A DNA stretch of 64,000 bases from Flavobacterium degerlachei (GCF_900106645.1 NZ_FNMV01000008.1:1-64000), one strand, 5' to 3'. Shown: positions 45,161 through 54,864, counted from the first letter of the stretch. The notes: generated by a model not told the origin, from the sequence alone. Numbers and translations are program-made.

Positions 45161-45315
45161 ATTTTATTTTTTTTTTTGTAAAAGTAAGGATTCTTCATAT
45201 CAAAAACAGAACAAACCAATAACAAATATTGATGCCAGTTGCGATAGCCTTCCTAGTTCTTATTATATTTGTAGTATTAATAAACAGGGGGCAATTCCTC
45301 TCTAATATCAGTTGT

Positions 45316-45771
45316 ATGAAAAAAACAATGCTTTTTATTGCGTCAATACTCTTTTTTACTTCATGCATAAGTACGAAGTCAACTATACAAAATATTGATG
45401 ACAATGCACCTCTTCCGCAGCTTAGTAAAAACAACACTTTTGTACTCACGGAATATAGTAAGGACCCAAAATATGGATATGACAAAGATTATCCTATTAA
45501 TGTTTTCTATTACAGCACTAGGAATGAGACCGTCAATCAAGAACGTTTTTTAAATGCTTTGGCGGGGCCAAAAGGAGAAAAAATCACATTCTCAAAGCTA
45601 GAAAGCTGCTGCCCATTCCCTACAAAGAGAAGCGAAATGGGAGCTGGATTCCTTGATGTTTATGAAGTAAAATGGACAGGACAAAAAAAACCTATCCTAT
45701 TGTATATGAACATTTATGAAAAAGGCGCTCTTAAAGTACCTATTGGTTTTAGTTTAAAGAAATTTAATTAA
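45316..45771 (+). CDS. Small lipoprotein of unknown function
   Basis: The 151-residue protein has the lipoprotein signal MKKTMLFIASILFFTSC (C17). An upstream ATG at 45229 is in frame but would place a hydrophobic extension before the signal, so I prefer 45316. No motif is recognised. The CC pair in ESCCPFP may be structural. I recall relatives being labelled KDO-8-phosphate aldolase in databases, which looks like a propagated error from the neighbouring kdsA. Confidence 0.65.
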   Translation: MKKTMLFIASILFFTSCISTKSTIQNIDDNAPLPQLSKNNTFVLTEYSKDPKYGYDKDYPINVFYYSTRNETVNQERFLNALAGPKGEKITFSKLESCCPFPTKRSEMGAGFLDVYEVKWTGQKKPILLYMNIYEKGALKVPIGFSLKKFN

Positions 45772-45784
45772 AAATACAGTCGCC

Positions 45785-45863
45785 TAGCCCTGATAGCAGC
45801 GGAATCCTTCTTGTTTTATCTTTAAAAACAAGAAGATTAAAGCGGATAGCAGGAAATAGCTCC
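45785..45863 (+). ncRNA. Repeat RNA-like element, copy D (Flavo-1-like)
   Basis: It starts TAGCCCTGATAG and ends ATAGCAGGAAATAGCTCC. The central hairpin is a perfect 11-base-pair stem, CTTCTTGTTTT (45807-45817) with its complement at 45825-45835. It lies between the lipoprotein gene and kdsA, upstream of the kdsA promoter box. Confidence 0.6.
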
Positions 45864-45925
45864 CCATCATACTGTTATTACCTATAAAAAATATAAATTG
45901 TAAACCGTAAATGGCAAATCATAAC

Positions 45926-45933
45926 TACCTTTG
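45926..45933 (+). promoter_or_regulatory. -7 box, probable promoter of kdsA
   Basis: TACCTTTG followed by CAGC lies 20 bases before the kdsA start. The nearest TTG is 25 bases upstream, longer than usual. It sits after RNA element D. Confidence 0.55.
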
Positions 45934-45953
45934 CAGCTTTAAATAATACAACT

Positions 45954-46772
45954 ATGAACATACAAGATATTCCCCAAATTAAGTATACTGATAGCGGCAA
46001 CTTCTTTTTGCTTGCTGGACCTTGCGCTATAGAAAGCGAAGAAATGGCGATGCGAATTGCTGAAAAATTAATTGGAATCACCGATAAGTTAGAAATTCCT
46101 TTCGTTTTTAAGGGTTCTTTCAAAAAAGCGAATCGCTCAAGAATCGACAGTTTTTCAGGAATTGGAGACGAAAAAGCATTAAAAATATTACGAAAAGTTT
46201 CTGAAACTTTTCATGTTCCTACTGTTACTGATATTCACACAAATGAGGATGCAGATATGGCTGCTCAATATGTGGACGTATTGCAAATTCCAGCTTTTCT
46301 AGTACGTCAAACTGATTTAGTTGTGGCTGCGGCCAATACTGGAAAAGTAGTTAACCTGAAAAAAGGACAATTCATGAGTCCAGAAAGCATGAAACATGCA
46401 GTTCAGAAGGTTTTAGACTGTAACAATCAAAATGTAATGGTTACTGATCGTGGAACTATGTTTGGATATCAAGATATGATTGTTGATTTTAGAGGAATTC
46501 CTACTATGCAACAGTACGCATCTACGGTTCTTGATGTAACCCATTCTTTGCAACAACCTAACCAAACTGCCGGTGTAACTGGTGGAAGACCTGATATGAT
46601 TGAAACTATTGCCAAAGCGGGTATTGCCGTAGGTGTTGATGGAATTTTTATCGAAACTCATTTTGATCCCGCTAATGCAAAAAGCGATGGGGCAAATATG
46701 TTACATTTAGACTATTTTGAAGGTTTAATGACTAAACTTGTTGCCATTAGAAAAACGGTAAATTCATTTTAG
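45954..46772 (+). CDS. kdsA: 2-dehydro-3-deoxyphosphooctonate aldolase (KDO-8-P synthase)
   Basis: This enzyme condenses phosphoenolpyruvate with arabinose 5-phosphate to KDO-8-phosphate for the lipopolysaccharide core. The 272-residue TIM barrel has LLAGPCAIESEE, VFKGSFKKANR, MFGYQDMIVDFRGIPTMQ and IETHFDPANAKSDG, all KdsA landmarks. Length is normal. A terminator follows. Confidence 0.96.
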   Translation: MNIQDIPQIKYTDSGNFFLLAGPCAIESEEMAMRIAEKLIGITDKLEIPFVFKGSFKKANRSRIDSFSGIGDEKALKILRKVSETFHVPTVTDIHTNEDADMAAQYVDVLQIPAFLVRQTDLVVAAANTGKVVNLKKGQFMSPESMKHAVQKVLDCNNQNVMVTDRGTMFGYQDMIVDFRGIPTMQQYASTVLDVTHSLQQPNQTAGVTGGRPDMIETIAKAGIAVGVDGIFIETHFDPANAKSDGANMLHLDYFEGLMTKLVAIRKTVNSF

Positions 46773-46803
46773 ATAATAAAATGTCACTATATATCATCTA
46801 TAT

Positions 46804-46841
46804 AAAAAGGAGACTGTCTTAAATAGATTGTCTCCTTTTTC
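46804..46841 (+). terminator. Terminator of kdsA
   Basis: AAAAAGGAGAC (46804-46814) pairs with GTCTCCTTTTT (46830-46840) around a 15-base loop and is followed by T-rich DNA. Confidence 0.85.
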
Positions 46842-46894
46842 TTTAGATTTCCACCGTAAAAAGCAAATCTTAACGATATAATAGCACTATCCGT

Positions 46895-46902
46895 TAGTTT
46901 TG
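46895..46902 (+). promoter_or_regulatory. -7-like box upstream of the PAS histidine kinase
   Basis: TAGTTTTG matches TAnnTTTG and lies 136 bases before the start codon. No TTG partner is found. Confidence 0.3.
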
Positions 46903-47037
46903 TGGTGGTCTTTATAATTTCTAATATTTTATACTTACTTTAGTAGCATCATAAAAATTGGTTTAATTTTCTTTGAAAGAATTTAAAAATCAATGTGTAA
47001 ATTAAAAGTCAATTGTCATTAATAAGATTTAAAAAAA

Positions 47038-48138
47038 ATGATAAGAGCTGAACAAAATGTGGATCACTATAATTTGAATACTGTATATAAATTCGAAAGC
47101 TTCTTCGATTTGTCTCCTGACTTACTATGCATAGCTGGGTTCGACGGTTATTTAAAAAGAGTAAATCCTGCAGTATCGAAATTATTAGGGTATACAAATG
47201 AAGAATTAATGTCGAAACCCATTAATGAATTCGTTTACCTTGAGGATAAATCAAGTACTGATTCCGCTCGAAATGAGCTTAGAAAAAGAGTCTCCTTATT
47301 TAATTTTGAAAATAGATATGTTACAAAGAGTGGGGAAATAGTTTGGCTTTTATGGACGTCATTGCCTATCGAAAGTGACCAATTAATATATGCCATTGCC
47401 AAAAACATTACCTATAAAAAACAACTTGAAGAGCAACGTAATAAGCATTTAGCAGAACTCACAAAAATAAATAACGATTTTAAGGAGTTAACCTATACAT
47501 CTGCACACGATTTAAGATCACCTGTTAATAATTTACTTTCTGTGTTTGAACTTTTGGATGTTTCTAAAATCAGTGATTCAGAGACTCTTGAGTTTATATC
47601 TATATTGAAGTCAACAACCGAAGGTTTGAAGGAAACATTAAATGAATATGTTGCCCTTTTAAATAAAAACAATGAGATCAATGAACATCTCGAGGAATTA
47701 AATTTGAATGAATCCCTAAATGAGGTATTGCTCTCGATTAACTCACTAATACAAAATTCAGAAGCTACTATTAATGTTGATTTCTCAAGTCTTGAAAAAA
47801 TAAATTTTAACAAAGCTTATTTGAAAAGTATCTTTTTAAACTTAATAACCAACTCGATTAAATACGCTAAAACTGACTGCTTACCCATTATTTCTATTTA
47901 CTCTAATAATAACAATGGAAACAAAGAGTTAATTATTTCAGATAACGGAATTGGTTTTGACATGGATAAGGTAAAAGATAAGATATTTGGCTTACACCAA
48001 AAATTTAGCACAAATATTGACAGTCAAGGTATAGGTCTTTATTTAGTTTATAACCATGTTACCAATCTTGGTGGTCACATAAGAGTTGAAAGTGAAATAA
48101 ATAAGGGGGCTAAATTTATAATAACTTTCAAGAATTGA
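47038..48138 (+). CDS. Cytoplasmic PAS-domain sensor histidine kinase
   Basis: The 366-residue protein has no membrane segment. A PAS domain covers about 20-130 (FFDLSPDLLCIAGFDGYLKR, GYTNEELM) and is followed by a PAC-like segment. The HisKA helix has phospho-acceptor H157 (SAHDLRSPVNN). The HATPase domain has NLITNSIKYAK, SDNGIGFD and SQGIGLYLV. No response regulator is adjacent, so it is an orphan. The PAS domain could bind a small ligand or cofactor, but which one cannot be read. Confidence 0.88.
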   Translation: MIRAEQNVDHYNLNTVYKFESFFDLSPDLLCIAGFDGYLKRVNPAVSKLLGYTNEELMSKPINEFVYLEDKSSTDSARNELRKRVSLFNFENRYVTKSGEIVWLLWTSLPIESDQLIYAIAKNITYKKQLEEQRNKHLAELTKINNDFKELTYTSAHDLRSPVNNLLSVFELLDVSKISDSETLEFISILKSTTEGLKETLNEYVALLNKNNEINEHLEELNLNESLNEVLLSINSLIQNSEATINVDFSSLEKINFNKAYLKSIFLNLITNSIKYAKTDCLPIISIYSNNNNGNKELIISDNGIGFDMDKVKDKIFGLHQKFSTNIDSQGIGLYLVYNHVTNLGGHIRVESEINKGAKFIITFKN

Positions 48139-48231
48139 AATAAAACTTGGATTTGAGCTGACATTGGTTTTTTATGCAAATTAAAAAAGTGCAGGAATAG
48201 AAGGAAATAATTTTTAAAGTTCAAAATTCTT

Positions 48232-49320
48232 ATGAAACTAATTTCGAAAAGTACAAATCCAATTTCCCCTAACGCGAACTATTCAGCGCTTGAAATACTT
48301 CAATTTATTGTCCTTCTTTCTTTTGTACTTTACTTTGGAAAAACGCTTTTTATTCCGCTTAGTTTTTCTCTGCTGATCAGTTTCATTCTGTTTCCAGTTT
48401 GTAAGTGGATGGAAAAAAAAGGAATAACCAAAACTTTAGCCATTTTGATTTCCCTTTCTTTTATGTTTATATTAGTGGGAATCCTTTTCTATTTACTTTT
48501 TACACAAATAAATGAGTTTTCCAATGAATGGGAACCGTTCAAGAAGAAACTGCTGGAAACATTAAATCAAATCAGTATCTATATTGCACAACGGTTTGAA
48601 ATAAGTACGGAGGAGCAGCTAGCTTTTTTTAAAAGCTCCATTAACAACTCTGGATCGCAAGCGCTTTCATTTTTGCGAAATGCTGCATTTTTATTTTCAG
48701 AAACCTTTTTCTATCTTTTAATAATTCCTGTATTTTCAGCTCTAATACTTTTTCATCGTCAAATACTTGCCAATGTTCTCTACCGAATTTTTCCCGCTGA
48801 AAGAAAAGAAATCATCCGCGAAATTCTAACTGAAACCATACATGCTTATTATAATTTCATCAAAGGAATGTTAGTGGTTTACCTTATTGTTGGAGCTTTA
48901 AACAGTATTGGCTTAGCTATCGTTGGTGTTCCACATCCTATTCTGTTTGGATTTATCGCCTCCGTTCTCACTTTTATACCTTATATAGGAATTTTGATTT
49001 CCTCTCTATTACCCATAGCCGTTTCTTGGATTACATTCAATTCAATTTGGTATCCACTAGGTGTTATTATCGTTTTTTCTATAGTTCAAATATTGGAAGC
49101 CTATGTGATATTTCCTTTTGCGGTAGGTAGTCGTTTAAAAATTAACACGCTTGTAATAATCATAATGATTACGGCTGGCGGTATTTTATGGGGTGCTGCC
49201 GGAATGATTCTTTTTATTCCTTTTGCCAGTATCGCTAAGTTAATTGCAGATCGTACGGAAAGCCTAAAATCATTATCCATATTATTAGGAGATGGTGTCC
49301 CTCACAAAACAAAACCGTAA
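48232..49320 (+). CDS. AI-2E family transporter
   Basis: The 362-residue membrane protein has about eight helices and a large extramembrane region at about 90-150. The family landmarks are YFGKTLFIPLSFSLLISFIL, VGVPHPILFGFIASVLTFIPYIG, and the PFAVGSRLKINTLVIIIMI segment. The family (PerM/TqsA/YdiK) is named for autoinducer-2 export, but most members are uncharacterised. It ends at a bidirectional terminator shared with the M28 peptidase. Confidence 0.87.
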   Translation: MKLISKSTNPISPNANYSALEILQFIVLLSFVLYFGKTLFIPLSFSLLISFILFPVCKWMEKKGITKTLAILISLSFMFILVGILFYLLFTQINEFSNEWEPFKKKLLETLNQISIYIAQRFEISTEEQLAFFKSSINNSGSQALSFLRNAAFLFSETFFYLLIIPVFSALILFHRQILANVLYRIFPAERKEIIREILTETIHAYYNFIKGMLVVYLIVGALNSIGLAIVGVPHPILFGFIASVLTFIPYIGILISSLLPIAVSWITFNSIWYPLGVIIVFSIVQILEAYVIFPFAVGSRLKINTLVIIIMITAGGILWGAAGMILFIPFASIAKLIADRTESLKSLSILLGDGVPHKTKP

Positions 49321-49360
49321 TGTAATTTATACTACTAGATTAATTCTAGAATTGAATTCA

Positions 49361-49400
49361 ATAAAAAAGCCACAAGAATAAATATTCTTGTGGCTTTTTT
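49361..49400. terminator. Bidirectional terminator between AI-2E transporter and M28 peptidase
   Basis: AAAAAAGCCACAAGAAT (49363-49379) pairs with its complement at 49384-49400. A-run on one side and T-run on the other serve both convergent genes. Confidence 0.9.
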
Positions 49401-49424
49401 CAGCAGAAAAAATTTAAAACAGTA

Positions 49425-50807
49425 CTACTTAGTTTCTATTCCGTTTTTATCGATTAGATACATCAAAGAAGCCATAGTTGCAGCTCCAAGTTCTAATTCT
49501 CTTTTATCAACAGCATCAAATTTATCGTTTGCAGCATGGTGATAATCAAAATAACGTTGGGAATCCGGCTTTAAACCCGCTTTTACGATCTTCTTAGAGG
49601 TCAACGGACCAATATCTGACCCACTGTGCCCTTTTACAAAACTATGGATTAAATAAGGCTCAAATACTTTTGCATAACTCGATATCTTATCAAATTGAGC
49701 GTCATCACATTCTAAAGAAAATCCTCTTGGACTAAATCCGCCTGAATCACTTTCTAAAGCGAATATGTGATTCTCTTTATTCACTAAGGATAGTTCCTCA
49801 TATTTGTTTCCGCCTCTAAGTCCGTTTTCTTCATTCATAAAAAGGACCACACGAATAGTGTTTTTCGGTTTATATCCAAGATTATTAAAGATATTCACCA
49901 CTTCCATACTTTGTACCACTCCTGCTCCATCATCATGTGAACCATCAGCAAGATCCCATGAATCTAAATGTCCACCTACAACCATTATATTTTCTGGATG
50001 TTCGCTTCCTTTAATTTCTCCTACAACATTATATGAAAGGACATCGTCAAATTGCTCACAAGATTGTTTGAAGTAGAATTTAACTTTTGGGTTGTTTTTA
50101 AGTGTTTTAGATAGCAATTCGGCACCATTTGTACTAATAGCAGCTGTTGGGATATATTGCGATTTAGGAAGATCACCATAGCTCTGTGCTCCAGTATGAG
50201 GAAAGTCATCCAATCTTAAGTTCATAGAACGCACTATTGTTCCTACCGCACCAAACTTAGATGCTTCTTTTGCTCCTGCATATCTTTGGTCTACAGCACC
50301 GGAATAAGCATGAAAGGATTCAATTTGCGCATTATCCATTGGTCTATTAAAAAAAACAATTTTGCCTTTAATTTTATCTTTTCCCAAAGTAACTAATTCT
50401 TCCAAACTTTGAACTTCGATCACCTCAGCGGTAAGTCCATTTTTAGAAGTAGCTACAGATCCACCTAGTGCGCAGATAGGCACATTGATTTTAGTTTTAT
50501 TGTCAAGGATATAGGCAGTTTCTTTTTCGCCTCGCACCCATTTAGGCACCATTACTTCTTGAAGAAAAACGCGATCAAAACCTATACTTTCCATTTCAGC
50601 TTTTGTATACTGCACCGCTTTTTCAGCACTGGCAGAACCAGACAAACGAGAACCAATATCATTTGAAAGATGGTCTAGCCAAGAATAGCATTTTGAATTT
50701 GTCAATGCTGACTTGTAAATTTCTTTAAGAACCTGCTCGTCACTTTTTTGAGCATATATTCCTGAACTACCTATGAAAAGCAGTGCTAATAATGTTATTT
50801 TCTTCAT
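49425..50807 (-). CDS. M28 family zinc aminopeptidase, exported
   Basis: The 460-residue protein has a signal peptide (about 1-19, GIYAQ) and an M28-type catalytic domain. The metal motifs are GGHLDSWDLADGSHDDGAG and MNEENGLRG, with HSGSDIGPL and the late DYHHAANDKFDAVDKREL. A PA-like insertion covers about 110-250. It probably trims peptides in the periplasm or at the surface. It starts 18 bases after the GH43 gene and so shares its transcript, which is unusual for a glycan locus. Confidence 0.85.
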   Translation of the reverse strand: MKKITLLALLFIGSSGIYAQKSDEQVLKEIYKSALTNSKCYSWLDHLSNDIGSRLSGSASAEKAVQYTKAEMESIGFDRVFLQEVMVPKWVRGEKETAYILDNKTKINVPICALGGSVATSKNGLTAEVIEVQSLEELVTLGKDKIKGKIVFFNRPMDNAQIESFHAYSGAVDQRYAGAKEASKFGAVGTIVRSMNLRLDDFPHTGAQSYGDLPKSQYIPTAAISTNGAELLSKTLKNNPKVKFYFKQSCEQFDDVLSYNVVGEIKGSEHPENIMVVGGHLDSWDLADGSHDDGAGVVQSMEVVNIFNNLGYKPKNTIRVVLFMNEENGLRGGNKYEELSLVNKENHIFALESDSGGFSPRGFSLECDDAQFDKISSYAKVFEPYLIHSFVKGHSGSDIGPLTSKKIVKAGLKPDSQRYFDYHHAANDKFDAVDKRELELGAATMASLMYLIDKNGIETK

Positions 50808-50825
50808 TGTTTATTAAGGTTAGTT

Positions 50826-52601
50826 TTATTCTGACTTTTTAATTGTTGTTCGTGCGCTAATTCCGTTATTATTAAAAGCTTCTATTTGAAAATAGTAAGC
50901 ATCAGTGCGATCTAAACCGTTAAAATAATATTCGTTCTTCCCGTACACCATTATAGAACCATACATTTTATCGGGAGATTTACCAAAATAAATAACATAG
51001 CCATCCGCCAAAGGCTCTTGCTGCCATTTGAACCAAACATTACGTCTTTCTCCTTTTTTTCTCGGTTCTGCTCGTAAAGGAACAAAATTATTTACAGTAT
51101 TTGGAATTTTGCCACTTCCTTTTCCAAAAGCTCTAAAACCTGAAAGAGCAAATTTCCCTTTTGGCATTCCTCTGTTTTCAATTTTTAAATAACGAGCATT
51201 AATTGGCTTTTCTAATTCGATATAATCGTGAGGTACATCTTTGTCATTCTTGCTTTTGTCCACTGCAACTTTCCAGTCTTTATTATTATCGGAATAGTAT
51301 AAGACGTATTTATGTCCAGAAGTTTTCTCTGGTTTCCCCATTAGTTCAACATCTTGATCGGCAAAGTTGATTTGGATCGCGTTAATAGTACTTTTTTCTC
51401 CCAAATCAGAAATCAACCACTCTCCTTTTGCTCCTGTTTTTGCTGACCAATAGGTTTTTATATCTTCATTTACGGCGTTATTGGCTTGATAACCTCCCAA
51501 AGTTGAAGAGACCTGCACCGGTTTGTTATAATTCAGTATCATCCAGCCAGAAAAATTATCGTTTAGATGGTTTTTATTTTGTGAAGGTAAAAAAGTAGGA
51601 TAATCTCCGTATGCTGTATTTGAATATAAAATTCCGTCTTTATCAAAGCCTGCTGGCCAAATTCCGATACGTCTTTCAAAATTATTTTTGGTACCAATAA
51701 CAATTGTAGACACATGCCAAAAAGCCTCTTTGTCATCTTGATAAGTTGCCCCATGCCCTGCTCCTCTTGCAAATCCTCCCGGTTTATACGAAAAAGGATT
51801 GTGCGACTGGTATTCAAAAGGACCTAACGGTTTATCACTGACATAAACACCATCACCGTAACCACTAAACTCCGTTCCTGGACCGCCATATTGCAAATAA
51901 TATTTATTATTGTACTTGGTCATAAATGCTCCTTCCATAAAAGGCTGCATAAAAGTATTGTCATTATTTTCACCAAAGCGCTCCCAACCATGTTCATCAT
52001 CATTTAATGCTATGAGCGGAATGACGTCACCTTCTGGCTGAAACGTTTTTCTATTTAATTTGACACCATAAAGTGGATATAAGTTACTAGAACCATAGTA
52101 CTCGTAAAGTTCATCTTTCTCTTTGTCCCAGAAAATAGAAGGATCCCAAGCTGCTGCTTCTGATTTGTGAACTAATTCTTTCCAATCATCTTTAGAAGGA
52201 TTTGTACTCATCCAGATTGGGAATTCCTTACCATGAGTTGAGCCTACAACTAATAACGTATCATTGACAAATGATAATGAGGGCGCACAAAGTTCATCGT
52301 AAACGTCATGCTCTGGTCTAAGAAACTTTCTGGAGATAAATTTCCAATCTAGCATATCCTTACTATGCCAATATCCCCATTGATTTGTCGAAAAAAGATA
52401 GTATTCTCCTTTAAAAAAAGTAATCACTGGATCAGCAGTCGTACGGTGTTTTCCCTGCGTTACAAAATTAGGAATTGGACAATAACCATAATCAATATTA
52501 ATTGGGTTACAATAGGTTTTTTGTTGGGCTTCAGCCTGAACCGAAAGAAATAAAAAACCAATAAATAGTAATTTAAAAAAAGTAATCTTCGTGTATTTCA
52601 T
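50826..52601 (-). CDS. Glycoside hydrolase family 43 protein with discoidin and fibronectin III-like domains
   Basis: The 591-residue exported protein has a signal peptide (about 1-26, QAEAQ). A five-bladed-propeller GH43 domain covers about 40-340, with likely catalytic triad D57 (TTADPVI), D153 (AWDPSIFW) and E223 (MEGAFM). A discoidin-like (F5/8 C) sugar-binding domain covers about 350-495, and a fibronectin III-like domain ends the protein. I use the ATG at 52601; the longer frame to 52670 would put a 23-residue extension before the signal peptide. Substrate could be arabinan, xylan or galactan. Confidence 0.82.
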   Translation of the reverse strand: MKYTKITFFKLLFIGFLFLSVQAEAQQKTYCNPINIDYGYCPIPNFVTQGKHRTTADPVITFFKGEYYLFSTNQWGYWHSKDMLDWKFISRKFLRPEHDVYDELCAPSLSFVNDTLLVVGSTHGKEFPIWMSTNPSKDDWKELVHKSEAAAWDPSIFWDKEKDELYEYYGSSNLYPLYGVKLNRKTFQPEGDVIPLIALNDDEHGWERFGENNDNTFMQPFMEGAFMTKYNNKYYLQYGGPGTEFSGYGDGVYVSDKPLGPFEYQSHNPFSYKPGGFARGAGHGATYQDDKEAFWHVSTIVIGTKNNFERRIGIWPAGFDKDGILYSNTAYGDYPTFLPSQNKNHLNDNFSGWMILNYNKPVQVSSTLGGYQANNAVNEDIKTYWSAKTGAKGEWLISDLGEKSTINAIQINFADQDVELMGKPEKTSGHKYVLYYSDNNKDWKVAVDKSKNDKDVPHDYIELEKPINARYLKIENRGMPKGKFALSGFRAFGKGSGKIPNTVNNFVPLRAEPRKKGERRNVWFKWQQEPLADGYVIYFGKSPDKMYGSIMVYGKNEYYFNGLDRTDAYYFQIEAFNNNGISARTTIKKSE

Positions 52602-52654
52602 AATTAAACAGCGTTTTTTAACTTGAATAGCTCCCGTGGAATTTCCAATAGTCC

Positions 52655-52694
52655 AAAAAAAATCCCGCAAGAAGTATACTACTTGCAGGATTTA
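52655..52694 (-). terminator. Terminator of the GH97 gene
   Basis: On the minus strand AAATCCTGCAAGTAGTA folds on TACTTCTTGCGGGATTT with one mismatch and one bulge-like mismatch, and is followed by a run of T. It separates the GH97 and GH43 transcripts. Confidence 0.75.
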
Positions 52695-52764
52695 AAGGAT
52701 AAGTTAGTTGTCATTAACAAATCAATAATGCAATCATAAAATACATTATTAAAACTAATAGTGA

Positions 52765-54864
52765 CTATTTAACTGGTTCGAAACTAATTGCTGTTCCTCC
52801 TCCTGGTGCCAAGTTCAAATTGATTTTTGATTTATTCGTTACTTCTATCGTTTTGATTTTATAAGCGATAGGATTTTTTTGCCAATCGGCATTTTTTGCA
52901 TCTTCATAGATGATCGCTTTATACTTTTGACCTTTAGTCAAGAAATCCAATTTGATTTCAGATTTTCTAGCGTTTTCATCAGTAATTGCACCTAGGAACC
53001 AAGATTCTGAACCTTTGGCTTTTCTAACAACTGTTAGATAATCGCCTGGCTCTGCTTCCAGGTATTTACTCTCATCCCAGTCAGCAGCAACATCTTTGAT
53101 AAATTGAAAAGCATCACTATATTTCTCATAGTTTTCAGGTAAATCAGCTGCCATTTGCAATGGCGAGTACATCGTAACATACAATGCCAACTGCTTTGCT
53201 AACGTAGTATGAACCTGTTCTGTTTTAGTTTTATCGTAATAGCTCATTTTAATCTCGAAGATACCTGGCGTATAATCCATAGGTCCTCCTAATTGTCTTG
53301 TAAATGGCAATATAGTCTCATGCATTGGTGGGTTTCCCACGCTCCAAGCGTTGAATTCATTCCCACGCGCAGCTTCGGCAGCGATGTAGTTAGGATATGT
53401 TCTTCTATAACCAGTAGGTCTTGTTGATTCGTGTGAATTCAACATCAATTTATTATCGGCAAATCTTCTGGCCACAAAATTAAAGTGGTTCACCATCGCT
53501 TGTCCATCATGAAATTCGCCACGAGGAATAATTTTTCCTACATAACCAGATTTCGCTGCAGGATAATTGTACTTTTTCATCAAATCCATGGCGCGATCTA
53601 AATGGCGCTCGTAGTTTCCTACAGAACCCGATGTTTCATGGTGCATAATCATTTTGACGTTTTTGGATTTGGCGTAAGCGGAAATTTCTGCAATGTCAAA
53701 ATCTGGATAGGGTGTTGAAAAATCAAAAACTTCTTCTTTCCAATTTCCAAACCAGTCTTCCCAACCTACATTCCAGCCTTCTACTAATACTCCATCAAAA
53801 CCATTCTTAGCAGCAAAATCAATATACCTTTTGGTATTTTCAGTTGTTGCTCCATGCTTCCCTGACGGAATTAAATCTTGTGTCAATGAGTTCTGTGCGT
53901 TTTGAGAACCAGCAAAATCCCAAGTTGATTTCCCAACATGCATCTCCCACCAGATTCCAACATATTTCATTGGTTTGATCCAAGAAGTATCTTCAATTTT
54001 AGACGGCTCGTTTAGGTTCAAAATCATTTTTGAACTAACGATATCTCGTGCGTCATCGCTTATCATAATTGTTCTCCAAGGAGACACACAAGGTGCTTGT
54101 AAATAGGCTTTATCACCAATGGCATTAGGCACTAATTGTGAATTCAAATGGTAGTTATTCACATCAACATTAAGGTGCATTACAGGATAATTAACTACTG
54201 CTGCTTCAAAAATATTAACATACAAACCAGCCGCAGACTTCATCATTAGTGGTGATTGAACAATGTATTTACCAGGAATTGATTTGACACCAATACCATT
54301 GTTCATGTCAATTTTAGAATTATCAATTTCTGATAATTTTGTTTCATTGTACTCATATTCGTTACTATCAAAATCTCCTGGAATCCAAAAAGTTTTGTAG
54401 TTTTCAGTCAAATTGAACTGTGTAACCTCATCTGAAATAATGAAATAGTTCAGTTCAGCTTGTTTTGGAAAATCATACCTAAATGCTACACCTTCATCAA
54501 AAACTCTAAAGATGATATTCATTTTTACGTTTGTTTCCTTTTGAATAAGTGAAACTGTTAATTCATTATAATGATTAACGATTATAGCTTGCTCTCCTAA
54601 AACTGGTTTCCAAGAATCATTGAAAGTGCTGTTTTTTGAACCTTGAATACTGAAATTTACATCAAGAGCGGGTTTCTCTTTCAGTTTAATCCCCATTGCA
54701 CTTTCTTGAACAACGGCTTTGTTTTTATAAGTTACTGTATACGTAGGTTGGCCGTTTGCTGTAAGTTTAAAGTCTAAACTGATTCTTTTTGAAGGTGAAA
54801 CTACACTCTGCGCCTGAAGCAGGCTCAAAGTAAAAAATAGAATACCTGATAAAAAATATTTCAT
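52765..54864 (-). CDS. Glycoside hydrolase family 97 protein (SusB-like alpha-glucosidase)
   Basis: The 699-residue exported protein has a signal peptide (about 1-19, LLQAQ). It has the N-terminal GH97 beta-sandwich (about 20-285), the catalytic TIM barrel (about 290-590) and a C-terminal beta domain. Glutamates E410 (HHETSGS), E479 (NSHESTRPTG) and E503 (ARGNEFNAW) correspond to those used by the inverting enzyme SusB, as I recall. That favours an inverting alpha-glucosidase over the retaining alpha-galactosidase branch. It is flanked by two terminators, so it forms its own transcript. Confidence 0.85.
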   Translation of the reverse strand: MKYFLSGILFFTLSLLQAQSVVSPSKRISLDFKLTANGQPTYTVTYKNKAVVQESAMGIKLKEKPALDVNFSIQGSKNSTFNDSWKPVLGEQAIIVNHYNELTVSLIQKETNVKMNIIFRVFDEGVAFRYDFPKQAELNYFIISDEVTQFNLTENYKTFWIPGDFDSNEYEYNETKLSEIDNSKIDMNNGIGVKSIPGKYIVQSPLMMKSAAGLYVNIFEAAVVNYPVMHLNVDVNNYHLNSQLVPNAIGDKAYLQAPCVSPWRTIMISDDARDIVSSKMILNLNEPSKIEDTSWIKPMKYVGIWWEMHVGKSTWDFAGSQNAQNSLTQDLIPSGKHGATTENTKRYIDFAAKNGFDGVLVEGWNVGWEDWFGNWKEEVFDFSTPYPDFDIAEISAYAKSKNVKMIMHHETSGSVGNYERHLDRAMDLMKKYNYPAAKSGYVGKIIPRGEFHDGQAMVNHFNFVARRFADNKLMLNSHESTRPTGYRRTYPNYIAAEAARGNEFNAWSVGNPPMHETILPFTRQLGGPMDYTPGIFEIKMSYYDKTKTEQVHTTLAKQLALYVTMYSPLQMAADLPENYEKYSDAFQFIKDVAADWDESKYLEAEPGDYLTVVRKAKGSESWFLGAITDENARKSEIKLDFLTKGQKYKAIIYEDAKNADWQKNPIAYKIKTIEVTNKSKINLNLAPGGGTAISFEPVK

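Noticed and set aside
45229..45315. N-terminal extension of the small lipoprotein
   Set aside because: It adds a hydrophobic segment before an already complete lipoprotein signal.
45316..45771. Calling the small lipoprotein an aldolase
   Set aside because: It has a lipoprotein signal, is half the length of KdsA and lacks every KdsA motif. The true kdsA is next door.
52602..52670. N-terminal extension of the GH43 gene
   Set aside because: It would hide the signal peptide behind 23 residues and run into the GH97 terminator.
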